Assembly: GCF_029227915.1 (NCBI RefSeq)
Contig: NC_079883.1
Location: 32,180,001-32,244,000, forward strand
Reading direction: 5' to 3'
From: Hydractinia symbiolongicarpus
Taxonomy: Eukaryota > Cnidaria > Hydrozoa > Anthoathecata > Hydractiniidae
DNA length: 64,000 bases
A program made the position numbers and the translations under genes. This document shows positions 1 to 12,249 of this stretch, in pieces. Each line of letters opens with the position of its first letter. Position 1 is the first letter of the stretch. A model generated the notes under the pieces. The model had not been told where the DNA came from, searched no databases, and worked only from the letters and a program-made list of their open reading frames with translations.

Positions 1-575
1 AAAATGTTTTCATATTTGATGAGACGCTGAATAAAAAAAGTTTAATCGCCGGCAAAGGAAAATCCGCGATTTCCCGTAAATCCCGGGCTTGGCCCGTATA
101 GTCAAAAGTATCCAAAGAAAGTACCCAGGGAGTAAACTCATTTCCCGAACGATTTTTTATATTATTTTTTTACCACTAAACGCATGAGACTTGTAGTTTT
201 CAAAAATATTTTCATATTTGATGTGACGCTGAATAAAAGAAGTTTAATCGTCGGCAAACGAAAATCCGCGATTTCCCGTAATACCCGGACTCGGCCCGTA
301 TATTCGAATGTATACAAAGAAAGTATCCAGAGAGTAAACTCATTTCCCAAACGATTTTTTAAATTTTTTTTTCACCACTAAAACGCATGAGACTTGTAGT
401 TTTTAAAAATCTTTTCATTTTTGATGAGACGCTGAATAAATGAAGTTTAATCGCCGGCAAACGAAAACCTGCGATTTCCCGTAAATCCTGGACTCGGCCC
501 GTATAGTCAAAAGTATACAAAGAAAGTACCCAGGGAGTAAACTCGTTTCCCAAACGACTTTTTAAATTATTGTTT

Positions 576-753
576 CACCACTAAAACGCATGAGACTTGT
601 AGTTTTCAAGAATGTTTTCATTTTTAATGAGACGCTGAATAAAAGCAGTTTAATCGCCGGCAAACGAAAACCCGCGATTTCCCGTAAATTCCGGGCGTTT
701 GTGGTGCCCAGGGAGTAAACTCATTTCCAGAACGATTTTTTAAATTATTTTTT
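576..753 (+). repeat. Damaged monomer, 178 bp, with local replacement
   Basis: From CACCACTA to CACCACT this unit is 178 bp, 25 bp short. Near 690-712 the expected CTTGGCACGTATAG through AAAGAAAGTA segment is absent and GTTTGTGGTG stands in its place before CCCAGGGAG. The ten-base piece is not part of any other monomer I read, so this is a deletion with filler or a short templated insertion. Confidence 0.8.
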
Positions 754-956
754 CACCACTAAAACGTATAAGACTTGTAGTTTTTAAAAATGTTTTCATT
801 TTTGATGAGACGCTGAATAAAAAAAGTTTAATCGCCGGCAAACGAAAATCCGCGATTTCCCGTAAATCCGGGCTTGGCCCGTATAGTCAAAAGTATACAA
901 AGAAAGTACCCAGGGAGTAAACTCATTTCCCGAACGATTTTTTATATTATTTTTTA

Positions 957-986
957 CCACTAAACGCATGAGACTTGTAGTTTTCA
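957..986 (+). repeat. 30-bp monomer fragment
   Basis: CCACTAAACGCATGAGAC TTGTAGTTTT is followed directly by CACCACTAAAACGCATAAG, so a unit stops after 30 bp and a new one begins. The shared TTTTCA at GTTTTCA|AAAATG and TTTTTCA|CCAC allows a deletion of about 173 bp at microhomology. Confidence 0.8.
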
Positions 987-2367
987 CCACTAAAACGCAT
1001 AAGACTTGTAGTTTTTAAAAATGTTTTCATTTTTGATGAGACGCTGAATAAAAGAAGTTTAATCGCCGGCAAACGAAAACCCGCGATTTCCCGTAAATCC
1101 CGGCTTGGCCCGTATAGTCAAAAGTATACAAAGAAAGTACCCAGGGAGTAAACTCATTTCCCAAACGATTTTTTAAATTACTTTTTCACCACTAAAACGC
1201 ATGAGACTTGTAGTTTTTAAAAATGCTTTCATTATTGATGAGACGCTGAATAAAAGAAGTTTAATCGCCGGCAAACAAAAATCCGCGATTTCCCGTAAAT
1301 CCCGGGCTTGGCCCGTATAGTCAAAAGTATACAAAAAAAGTACCCAGGGAGTAAACTCATTTCCCGAACGATTTTTTAAATTACTTTTTCACCACTAAAA
1401 CGCATGAGACTTGTAGTTTTTAAAAATGTTTTCATTTTTGATGAGACGCTGAATAAATGAAGTTTAATCGCCGGCAAACGAAAACCCGCGATTTCCCGTA
1501 AATCCCGGGCTTGGCACGTATAGTCGAATGTATACAAAGAAAGTACCCTGTGAGTAAACTCATTTCCAGAACGATTTTTTAAATTATTTTTTCACCACTA
1601 AAACGCATAAGACTTGTAGTTTTTAAAAATATTTTCATTTTTGATGAGACGCTGAATAAAAGAAGTTTAATCGCCGGCAAACGAAAACCCGCGATTTCGC
1701 GTAAATCCCGGCTTGGCCCGTATAGTCAAAAGTATACAAAGAAAGTACCCAGGGAGTAAACTCATTTCCCGAACGATTTTTTAAATTATTTTTTCACCAC
1801 TAAAACGCATGAGACTTGTAGTTTTTAAAAATGTTTTCATTTTTGATGAGACGCTGAATAAAAGAAGTTTAATCGCCGGCAAACGAAAACCCGCGATTTC
1901 CCGTAAATCCCGGGCTTGGCGCGTATAGTCGAATGTATACAAAGAAAGTACCCTGTGAGTAAACTCATTTCCCGAACGATTTTTTAAATTTTTTTTTCCC
2001 CACTAAAACGCATGAGACTTGTAGTTTTCAAAAATGTTTTCATTTTTGATGAGACGCTTAATGAAAGAGGTTTAATCTCCGGAAAACGAAAACCCGCGAT
2101 TTCCCGTAAATCCCGGGCTTGGCCCGTATAGTCAAAAGTATACAAAGAAAGTACCCGGGGAGTAAACTCATTTCCCGAACGAAATTTTAAATTACTTTTT
2201 CACCACTAAAACGCATGAGACTTGTAGTTTTTAAAAATGTTTTCATTTTTCATGAGACGCTGAATAAAAGCAGTTTAATCGCCGGCAAACGAAAACCCGC
2301 GATTGCCCCCGTAAATCCCGGGCTTGCCACGTATAGTCGAATGTATACAAAGAAAGTACCCTGTGAG

Positions 2368-3602
2368 TAAACTCATTTCCAGAACGATTTTTTAAATTAT
2401 TTTTTCACCACTAAAACGCATAAGACTTGTAGTTTTTAAAAATGTTTTCATTTTTGATGAGACGCTGAATAAAAGAAGTTTAATCGCCGGCAAACGAAAA
2501 CCCGCGATTTCCCGTAAATCCCGGCTTGGCCCGTATAGTCAAAAGTATACAAAGAAAGTACCCAGGGAGTAAACTCATTTCCCGAACGATTTTTTAAATT
2601 ACTTTTTTACCACTAAAACGCATGAGACTTGTAGTTTTTAAAAATGTTTTCATTTTTGATGGGACGCTGAATAAATGAAGTTTAATCGCCGGCAAACGAA
2701 AACCTGCGATTTCCCGTAAATCCTGGACTCGGCCCGTATAGTCAAAAGTATACAAAGAAAGTACCCAGGGAGTAAACTCATTTCCCAAACGATTTTTTAA
2801 ATTATTATTTCACCACTAAAACCCATGAGACTTGTAGTTTTCAAGAATGTTTTCATTTTTGATGAGACGCTGAATAAAAGCAGTTTAATCGCCGGCAAAC
2901 GAAAACCTGCGATTTCCCGTAAATCCCGGACTCGGCCCGTATAGTCAAAAGTATACAAAGAAAGTATCCAGGGAGTAAACTCATTTCCAGAACGATTTTT
3001 TAAATTATTTTTTCACCACTAAAACGCATAAGACTTGTAGTTTTTAAAAATGTTTTCATTTTTGATGAGACGCTGAATAAAAGAAGTTTAATCGCCGGCA
3101 AACAAAAACCCGCGATTTCCCGTAAATCCCGGCTTGGCCCGTATAGTCAAAAGTATACAAAGAAAGTACCCAGGGAGTAAACTCATTTCCCGAACGATTT
3201 TTTAAATTACTTTTTCACCACTAAAACGCATGAGACTTGTAGTTTTTAAAAATGTTTTCATTTTTGATGGGACGCTGAATAAATGAAGTTTAATCGCCGG
3301 CAAACGAAAACCTGCGATTTCCCGTAAATCCTGGACTCGGCCCGTATAGTCAAAAGTATACAAAGAAAGTACCCAGGGAGTAAACTCATTTCCCAAACGA
3401 TTTTTTAAATTATTATTTCACCACTAAAACGCATGAGACTTGTAGTTTTCAAGAATGTTTTCATTTTTGATGAGACGCTGAATAAAAGCAGTTTAATCGC
3501 CGGCAAACGAAAACCTGCGATTTCCCGTAAATCCCGGACTCGGCCCGTATAGTCAAAAGTATACAAAGAAAGTATCCAGGGAGTAAACTCATTTCCAGAA
3601 CA
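2368..3602 (+). repeat. 3-monomer tandem duplication (608-bp period)
   Basis: Two copies lie side by side, with boundaries placed to about 30 bp. The marker order in both is CATAAGAC unit, then a unit with GATGGGACGCTGAATAAATG and TCCTGGACTCGG, then a unit with TTTTCAAGAATG and AAAAGCAG. Few differences were noticed, among them CCCATGAG against CGCATGAG. Similarity ends where the first copy is followed by a CATAAGAC unit and the second by the S monomer. Confidence 0.8.
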
Positions 3603-3837
3603 ATTTTTTAAATTATTTGTTCACCGCTGAAACGCATAAGACTTATAGTTTTCAAAAATGTTTTTATTTTTGATGAGACGCTTAATGAAAGAGGTTTAAT
3701 CGCCGGAAAACGAAAACCGCGATTTCCCGTAAATCCCGGGCTTGGCCCGTATAGTCGAATGTATACAAAGAAAGTACCCTGTGAGTAAACTCATTTCCAT
3801 AACGATTTTTTAAATTATTTTTTCACCACTAAAACGC

Positions 3838-4238
3838 ATGAGACTTGTAGTTTTCAAAAATATTTTCATATTTGATGTGACGCTGAATAAAAGAAGTTTA
3901 ATCGTCGGCAAACGAAAATCCGCGATTTCCCGTAAATCCCGGACTCGGCCCGTATATTCGAATGTATACAAAGAAAGTATCCAGGGAGTAAACTCATTTC
4001 CCAAACGATTTTTTAAATTTTTTTTTCACCACTAAAACACATGAGATTTGTTGTTTTCAAAAATGTTTTCATTTTTGATGAGACGCTTAATGAAAGAGGT
4101 TTAATTGCCGAAAAACGAAAACCCGCGATTTCCCGTAAATCCCGGACTCGGCCCGTATATTCGAATGTATACAAAGAAAGTATCCAGGGAGTAAACTCAT
4201 TTCCCAAACGATTTTTTAAATTTTTTTTTCACCACTAA
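3838..4238 (+). repeat. P-Q monomer cassette (example copy)
   Basis: Monomer P carries TTTTCATATTTGATGTGACG and GTTTAATCGTCGGC, and usually TCGGCCCGTATATTCG. Monomer Q carries ACACATGAGA followed by TTGTTGTTTTC, GACGCTTAATGAAAGAGG and TTGCCG. P, usually followed by Q, begins near 184, 3,838, 6,474, 7,487, 8,702, 9,310, 23,484, 24,699, 26,317 and 27,329. Q without a preceding P lies near 10,526, 17,207, 19,435 and 20,042. I saw none after about 27.6 kb, so the cassette is a marker of domains 1-3. A third unit (R, with TTTTCATTGTTGATG) follows Q in several copies. Confidence 0.8.
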
Positions 4239-5766
4239 AACACATGAGACTTGTTGTTTTCAAAAATGTTTTCATTGTTGATGAGACGCTTAATGAAAGA
4301 GGTTTAATCGCCGGAAAACGAAAACCCGCGATTTCCCGTAAACCCCGGCTTGGCCCGTATAGTCGAATGTGTACAAAGAAAGTACCCTGTGAGTAAACTC
4401 ATTTCCAGAACGATTGTTTAAATTATTTTTTCACCACTAAACGCATGAGACTTGTAGTTTTCAAAAATATTTTCATATTTGATAAGACGCTGAATAAAAG
4501 AAGTTTAATCGCCGGCAAACGAAAACCCGCGATTTCCCGTAAATCCCGGGCTTGGCCCGTATAGTCAAAAGTATACAAAGAAAGTACCCAGGGAGTAAAC
4601 TCATTTCCCGAACGAAATTTTAAATTACTTTTTCACCACTAAAACGCATGAGACTTGTAGTTTTTAAAAATGTTTTCATTTTTCATGAGACGCTGAATAA
4701 AAGCAGTTTAATCGCCGGCAAACGAAAACCCGCGATTTCCCGTAAATCCCGGGCTTGGCACGTATAGTCGAATGTATACAAAGAAAGTACCCTGTGAGTA
4801 AACTCATTTCCAGAACGATTTTTTAAATTATTTTTTCACCACTAAAACGCATAAGACTTGTAGTTTTTAAAAATGTTTTCATTTTTGATGAGACGCTGAA
4901 TAAAAAAAGTTTAATCGCCGGCAAACGAAAACCCGCGATTGCCCCCGTAAATCCCGGGCTTGCCACGTATAGTCGAATGTATACAAAGAAAGTACCCTGT
5001 GAGTAAACTCATTTCCAGAACGATTTTTTAAATTATTTTTTCACCACTAAAACGCATGGGACTTGTAGTTTTCAAGAATGTTTTCATTTTTAATGACACG
5101 CTGAATAAAAGCAGTTTAATCGCCGACAAACGAAAACCCGCGATTTCCCGTAAATCCCGGGCTTGGCACGTATAGTCGAATGTATACAAAGAAAGTACCC
5201 TGTGAGTAAACTCATTTCCAGAACGATTTTTTAAATTATTTTTTCACCACTAAAACGCATAAGACTTGTAGTTTTTAAAAATGTTTTCATTTTTGATGAG
5301 ACGCTGAATAAAAGAAGTTTAATCGCCGGCAAACGAAAACCTGCGATTTCCCGTAAATCCCGGCTTGGCCCGTATAGTCAAAAGTATACAAAGAAAGTAC
5401 CCAGGGATTAAACTCATTTCCCGAACGATTTTTTAAATTACTTTTTCACCACTAAAACGCATGAGACTTGTAGTTTTTCAAAATGTTTTCATTTTTGATG
5501 GGACGCTGAATAAATGAAGTTTAATCGCCGGCAAACGAAAACCTGCGATTTCCCGTAAATCCTGGACTCGGCCCGTATAGTCAAAAGTATACAAAGAAAG
5601 TACCCAGGGAGTAAACTCATTTCCCAAACGATTTTTTAAATTATTATTTTACCACTAAAACCCATGAGACTTGTAGTTTTCAAGAATGTTTTCATTTTTG
5701 ATGAGACGCTGAATAAAAGCAGTTTAATCGCCGGCAAACGAAAACCTGCGATTTCCCGTAAATCCC

Positions 5767-7446
5767 GGCTTGGCCCGTATAGTCAAAAGTATACAAAGAA
5801 AGTACCCAGGGAGTAAAATCATTTCCCGAACGATTTTTTAAATTACTTTTTCACCACTAAAACACATGAGACTTGTAGTTTTTAAAAATGTTTTCATTTT
5901 TGATGGGACGCTGAATAAATGAAGTTTAATCGCCGGCAAACGAAAACCTGCGATTTCCCGTAAATCCTGGACTCGGCCCGTATAGTCAAAAGTATACAAA
6001 GAAAGTACCCAGGGAGTAAACTCATTTCCCAAACGATTTTTTAAATTATTATTTCACCACTAAAACGCATGAGACTTGTAGTTTTCAAGAATGTTTTCAT
6101 TTTTGATGAGACGCTGAATAAAAGCAGTTTAATCGCCGGCAAACGAAAACCTGCGATTTCCCGTAAATCCCGGACTCGGCCCGTATAGTCAAAAGTATAC
6201 AAAGAAAGTATCCAGGGAGTAAACTCATTTCCAGAACAATTTTTTAAATTATTTGTTCACCGCTGAAACGCATAAGACTTATAGTTTTCAAAAATGTTTT
6301 TATTTTTGATGAGACGCTTAATGAAAGAGTTTTAATCGCCGGAAAACGAAAACCGCGATTTCCCGTAAATCCCGGGCTTGGCCCGTATAGTCGAATGTAT
6401 ACAAAGAAAGTACCCTGTGAGTAAACTCATTTCCATAACGATTTTTTAAATTATTTTTTCACCACTAAAACGCATGAGACTTGTAGTTTTCAAAAATATT
6501 TTCATATTTGATGTGACGCTGAATAAAAGAAGTTTAATCGTCGGCAAACGAAAATCCGCGATTTCCCGTAAATCCCGGACTCGGCCCGTATATTCGAATG
6601 TATACAAAGAAAGTATCCAGGGAGTAAACTCATTTCCCAAACGATTTTTTAAATTTTTTTTTCACCACTAAAACACATGAGACTTGTTGTTTTCAAAAAT
6701 GTTTTCATTTTTGATGAGACGCTTAATGAAAGAGGTATAATTGCCGGAAAACGAAAACCCGCGATTTCCCGTAAATCCCGGACTCGGCCCGTATATTCGA
6801 ATGTATACAAAGAAAGTATCCAGGGAGTAAACTCATTTCCCAAACGATTTTTTAAATTTTTTTTTCACCACTAAAACACATGAGACTTGTTGTTTTCAAA
6901 AATGTTTTCATTGTTGATGAGACGCTTAATGAAAGAGGTTTAATCGCCGGAAAACGAAAACCCGCGATTTCCCGTAAACCCCGGCTTGGCCCGTATAGTC
7001 GAATGTATACAAAGAAAGTACCCTGTGAGTAAACTCATTTCCAGAACGATTGTTTAAATTATTTTTTCACCACTAAACGCATGAGACTTGTAGTTTTCAA
7101 AAATATTTTCATATTTGATAAGACGCTGAATAAAAGAAGTTTAATCGCCGGAAAACGAAAACCCGCGATTTCCCGTAAATCCCGGGCTTGGCCCGTATAG
7201 TCAAAAGTATACAAAGAAAGTACCCAGGGAGTAAACTCATTTCCTGAACGAAATTTTAAATTACTTTTTCACCACTAAAACGCATGAGACTTGTAGTTTT
7301 TAAAAATGTTTTCATTTTTCATGAGACGCTGAATAAAAGCAGTTTAATCGCCGGCAAACGAAAACCCGCGATTTCCCGTAAATCCCGGGCTTGGCACGTA
7401 TAGTCGAATGTATACAAAGAAAGTACCCTGTGAGTAAACTCATTTC
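5767..7446 (+). repeat. Second copy of a 1.7-kb block (13-monomer, 2,636-bp offset from 3,131-4,810)
   Basis: This block matches 3,131-4,810 at a constant 2,636-bp offset. It carries the same order of GATGGGACG unit, CAAGAATG unit, S monomer, P, Q, R and following class-B units. Shared rare variants include CCATAACG before P and AAAACCGCG in S. The left end is a hybrid monomer at 5.65-5.84 kb: its left half matches the CCCATGAG unit at 2.81 kb and its right half matches the unit at about 3.13 kb, so one monomer is skipped. Further left the match continues at other offsets, for example the rare GATTGCCCCCG at about 2,303 and 4,939. Confidence 0.8.
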
Positions 7447-8459
7447 CATAACGATTTTTTAAATTATTTTTTCACCACTAAAACGCATGAGACTTGTAGT
7501 TTTCAAAAATATTTTCATATTTGATGTGACGCTGAATAAAAGAAGTTTAATCGTCGGCAAACGAAAATCCGCGATTTCCCGTAAATCCCGGACTCGGCCC
7601 GTATATTCGAATGTATACAAAGAAAGTATCCAGGGAGTAAACTCATTTCCCAAACGATTTTTTAAATTTTTTTTTCACCACTAAAACACATGAGACTTGT
7701 TGTTTTCAAAAATGTTTTCATTTTTGATGAGACGCTTAATGAAAGAGGTTTAATTGCCGGAAAACGAAAACCCGCGATTTCCCGTAAATCCCGGACTCGG
7801 CCCGTATATTCGAATGTATACAAAGAAAGTATCCAGGGAGTAAACTCATTTCCCAAACGATTTTTTAAATTTTTTTTTCACCACTAAAACACATGAGACT
7901 TGTTGTTTTCAAAAATGTTTTCATTGTTGATGAGACGCTTAATGAAAGAGGTTTAATCGCCGGAAAACGAAAACCCGCGATTTCCCGTAAACCCCGGCTT
8001 GGCCCGTATAGTCGAATGTATACAAAGAAAGTACCCTGTGAGTAAACTCATTTCCAGAACGATTGTTTAAATTATTTTTTCACCACTAAACGCATGAGAC
8101 TTGTAGTTTTCAAAAATATTTTCATATTTGATAAGACGCTGAATAAAAGAAGTTTAATCGCCGGAAAACGAAAACCCGCGATTTCCCGTAAATCCCGGGC
8201 TTGGCCCGTATAGTCAAAAGTATACAAAGAAAGTACCCAGGGAGTAAACTCATTTCCTGAACGAAATTTTAAATTACTTTTTCACCACTAAAACGCATGA
8301 GACTTGTAGTTTTTAAAAATGTTTTCATTTTTCATGAGACGCTGAATAAAAGCAGTTTAATCGCCGGCAAACGAAAACCCGCGATTTCCCGTAAATCCCG
8401 GGCTTGGCACGTATAGTCGAATGTATACAAAGAAAGTACCCTGTGAGTAAACTCATTTC
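6393..8459 (+). repeat. 5-monomer HOR, 1,013-bp period, two copies
   Basis: The copies are about 6,393-7,405 and 7,406-8,459 (the second includes trailing similarity). The order in each is end of S or A unit with CCATAACG, P, Q, R, a CATTTGATAAGACG unit, and a unit with TTTTCATGAGACG. I noticed essentially one difference, AGGTATAATTG at about 6,735 against AGGTTTAATTG, so the event looks very recent. The second copy ends at CCAGAACG where the first reads CCATAACG. Confidence 0.85.
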
Positions 8460-9672
8460 CAGAACGATTTTTTAAATTATTTTTTCACCACTAAAACGCA
8501 TAAGACTTGTAGTTTTTAAAAATGTTTTCATTTTTGATGAGACGCTGAATAAAAAAAGTTTAATCGCCGGCAAAGGAAAATCCGCGATTTCCCGTAAATC
8601 CCGGGCTTGGCCCGTATAGTCAAAAGTATACAAAGAAAGTACCCAGGGAGTAAACTCATTTCCCGAACGATTTTTTATATTATTTTTTTACCACTAAACG
8701 CATGAGACTTGTAGTTTTCAAAAATATTTTCATATTTGATGTGACGCTGAATAAAAGAAGTTTAATCGTCGGCAAACGAAAACCTGCGATTTCCCGTAAA
8801 TCCCGGACTCGGCCCGTATATTCGAATGTATACAAAGAAAGTATCCAGGGAGTAAACTCATTTCCCAAACGATTTTTTAAATTTTTTTTTAACCACTAAA
8901 ACACATGAGACTTGTTGTTTTCAAAAATGTTTTCATTTTTGATGAGACGCTTAATGAAAGAGGTTTAATTGCCGGAAAACGAAAACCCGCGATTTCCCGT
9001 AAATCCCGGACTTGGCCCGTATATTCGAATGTATACAAAGAAAGTATCCAGGGAGTAAACTCATTTCCAGAACGATTTTTTAAATTATTTTTTCACCACT
9101 AAAACGCATAAGACTTGTAGTTTTTAAAAATGTTTTCATTTTTGATGAGACGCTGAATAAAAAAAGTTTAATCGCCGGCAAAGGAAAATCCGCGATTTCC
9201 CGTAAATCCCGGGCTTGGCCCGTATAGTCAAAAGTATACAAAGAAAGTACCCAGGGAGTAAACTCATTTCCCGAACGATTTTTTATATTATTTTTTTACC
9301 ACTAAACGCATGAGACTTGTAGTTTTCAAAAATATTTTCATATTTGATGTGACGCTGAATAAAAGAAGTTTAATCGTCGGCAAACGAAAACCTGCGATTT
9401 CCCGTAAATCCCGGACTCGGCCCGTATATTCGAATGTATACAAAGAAAGTATCCAGGGAGTAAACTCATTTCCCAAACGATTTTTTAAATTTTTTTTTAA
9501 CCACTAAAACACATGAGACTTGTTGTTTTCAAAAATGTTTTCATTTTTGATGAGACGCTTAATGAAAGAGGTTTAATTGCCGGAAAACGAAAACCCGCGA
9601 TTTCCCGTAAATCCCGGACTTGGCCCGTATATTCGAATGTATACAAAGAAAGTATCCAGGGAGTAAACTCAT
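8450..9672 (+). repeat. 3-monomer HOR, 608-bp period, two copies
   Basis: Each copy holds a CATAAGAC unit with GGCAAAGGAAAATCC, then P, then Q. The junction is a hybrid monomer at about 9,045-9,069. Its left part reads TATCCAGGGAG, as in Q, and its right part reads CCAGAACG, as in the class-A unit that precedes the first copy. The crossover therefore lies in the shared GTAAACTCATTTCC stretch. Confidence 0.82.
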
Positions 9673-11526
9673 TTCCCAAACGATCTTTTAAATTTTTTTT
9701 TCACCACTAAAACACATGAGACTTGTTGTTTTCAAAAATGTTTTCATTTTTGATGAGACGCTTAATGAAAGAGGTTTAATCGCCGGAAAACGAAAACCCG
9801 CGATTTCCCGTAAATCCCGGGCTTGGCCCGTATAGTCGAATGTATACAAAGAAAGTACCCTGTGAGTAAACTCATTTCCAGAACGATTGTTTAAATTATT
9901 TTTTCACCACTAAACGCATGAGACTTGTAGTTTTCAAAAATATTTTCATATTTGATGAGACGCTGAATAAAAGAAGTTTAATCGCCGGCAAACAAAAACC
10001 CGCGATTTCCCGTAAATCCCGGGCTTGGCCCGAATAGTCAAAAGTATACAAAGAAAGTACCCAGGGAGTAAACTCATTTCCCGAACGAAATTTTAAATTA
10101 CTTTTTCACCACTAAAACGCATGAGACTTGTAGTTTTTAAAAATGTTTTCATTTTTCATGAGACGCTGAATAAAAGCAGTTTAATCGCCGGCAAACGAAA
10201 ACCCGCGATTTCCCGTAAATCCCGGGCTTGGCACGTATAGTCGAATGTATACAAAGAAAGTACCCTGTGAGTAAACTCATTTCCAGAACGATTTTTTAAA
10301 TTATTTTTTCACCACTAAAACGCATAAGACTTGTAGTTTTTAAAAATGTTTTCATTTTTGATGAGACGCTGAATAAAAGAAGTTTAATCGCTGGCAAACG
10401 AAAACCCGCCATTTCCCGTAAATCCCGGCTTGGCCCGTATAGTCAAAAGTATACAAAGAAAGTATCCAGGGAGTAAACTCATTTCCCAAACGATTTTTTA
10501 AATTTTTTTTTCACCACTAAAACACATGAGACTTGTTGTTTTCAAAAATGTTTTCATTTTTGATGAGACGCTTAATGAAAGAGGTTTAATTGCCGGAAAA
10601 CGAAAACCCGCGATTTCCCGTAAATCCCGGACTCGGCCCGTATATTCGAATGTATACAAAGAAAGTATCCAGGGAGTAAACTCATTTCCCAAACGATTTT
10701 TTAAATTTTTTTTTCACCACTAAAACACATGAGACTTGTTGTTTTCAAAAATGTTTTCATTTTTGATGAAACGCTGAATAAAAGAAGTTTAATCGCCGGC
10801 AAACGAAAACCTGCGATTTCCCGTAAATCCCGGACTCGGCCCGTAAAGTCAAAAGTATACAAAGAAAGTACCCAGGGAGTAAACTCATTTCTTAAACGAT
10901 TTTTTAAATTATTATTTCACCACTAAAACGCATGAGACATGTAGTTTTTAAAAATGTTTTCATTTTTGATGAGACGCTGAATAAAAGAAGTTTAATCGCC
11001 GGCAAACGAAAACCCGCGATTTCCCGTAAATCCCGGCTTGGCCCGTATAGTCAAAAGTATACAAAGAAAGTACCCAGGGAGTAAACTCATTTCCCGAACG
11101 ATTTTTTAAATAACTTTTTCACCACTAAAACGCATGAGACTTGTAGTTTTCAAAAATGTTTTCATTTTTAATGAGACACTGAATAAAAGCAGTTTAATCG
11201 CCGGCAAACGAAAACCCGCGATTTTCCGTAAATCCCGGGCTTGGCACGTATAGTCGAATGTATACAAAGAAAGTACCCTGTGAGTAAACTCATTTCCAGA
11301 ACGATTTTTTAAATTATTTTTTCACCACTAAAACGCATAAGACTTGTAGTTTTTAAAAATGTTTTCATTTTTGATGAGACGCTGAATAAAAGAAGTTTAA
11401 TCGCCGGCAAACCAAAACCCGCGATTTCCCGTAAATCCCGGCTTGGCCCGTATAGTCAAAAGTATACAAAGAAAGTACCCAGGGAGTAAACTCATTTCCC
11501 GAACGATTATTTAAATTATTTTTTCA

Positions 11527-11729
11527 CCACTAGAACGCATGAGACTTGTAGTTTTTAAAAATGTTTTCATTTTTGATGAGACGCTGAATAAAAGAAGTTT
11601 AATCGCCGGCAAACGAAAATCCGCGATTTCCCGTAAATCCCGGGCTTGGCCCGTATAGTCAAAAGTATACAAAGAAAGTACCCAGGGAGTAAACTCATTT
11701 CCTGTACGATTTTTTAAATTACTTTTTCA
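11527..11729 (+). repeat. Representative class-B satellite monomer (203 bp)
   Basis: This is one complete unit, counted from CCACTA to the next CCACTA, and it serves as the class-B reference. Class-B marks are GACGCTGAATAAAAG in the left half, and GTCAAAAGTATACAAAG followed by ACCCAGGGAGTAAAC in the right half. Many class-B copies end CATTTCCCGAACG; this one reads CCTGTACG there. It also has a private G in CCACTAGAACG. Short palindromes inside are GCCGGC, CCCGGG and GTATAC. Two direct repeats lie within the unit: ATGAGAC (38 bp apart) and ATTTCCCG (about 70 bp apart). They recur at deletion endpoints elsewhere in the array. Confidence 0.9.
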
Positions 11730-12249
11730 CCACTAAAACGCATGAGACTTGTAGTTTTTAAAAATCTTTTCGTTTTTGATGAGACGCTGAATAAATGAAG
11801 TTTAATCGCCGGCAAACGAAAACCTGCGATTTCCCGTAAATCCTGGACTCGGCCCGTATAGTCAAAAGTATACAAAGAAAGTACCCAGGGAGTAAACTCG
11901 TTTCCCAAACGACTTTTTAAATTATTGTTTCACCACTAAAACGCATGAGACTTGTAGTTTTCAAGAATATTTTCATTTTTAATGAGACGCTGAATAAAAG
12001 CAGTTTAATCGCCGGCAAACGAAAACCCGCGATTTCCCGTAAATTCCGGGCTTGGCACGTATAGTCGAATGTATACAAAGAAAGTACCCTGTGAGTAAAC
12101 TCATTTCCAGAACGATTTTTTAAATTATTTTTTCACCACTAAAACGCATAAGACTTGTAGTTTTTAAAAATGTTTTCATTTTTGATGAGACGCTGAATAA
12201 AAGAAGTTTAATCGCCGGCAAACGAAATCCCGCGTTTTCCCGTAAATCC

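Noticed and set aside
359-553. Recurrent open frames of 62-73 codons on both strands, once per monomer, with near-identical predicted peptides.
   Set aside because: The monomer is 203 bp, not a multiple of three, so adjacent units are out of frame. The same DNA is open on both strands, substitutions and one-base indels show no codon pattern, and neighbouring units carry stops. Longer frames (for example at 38,648-38,965 and 25,914-26,234) arise from indels or stop loss that extend a frame across two units. These are by-products of a stop-poor repeat.
690-712. The odd GTTTGTGGTG piece as an insertion-element scar.
   Set aside because: It is only ten bases, has no inverted ends, and shows no target-site duplication. 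Deletion with filler explains it better.
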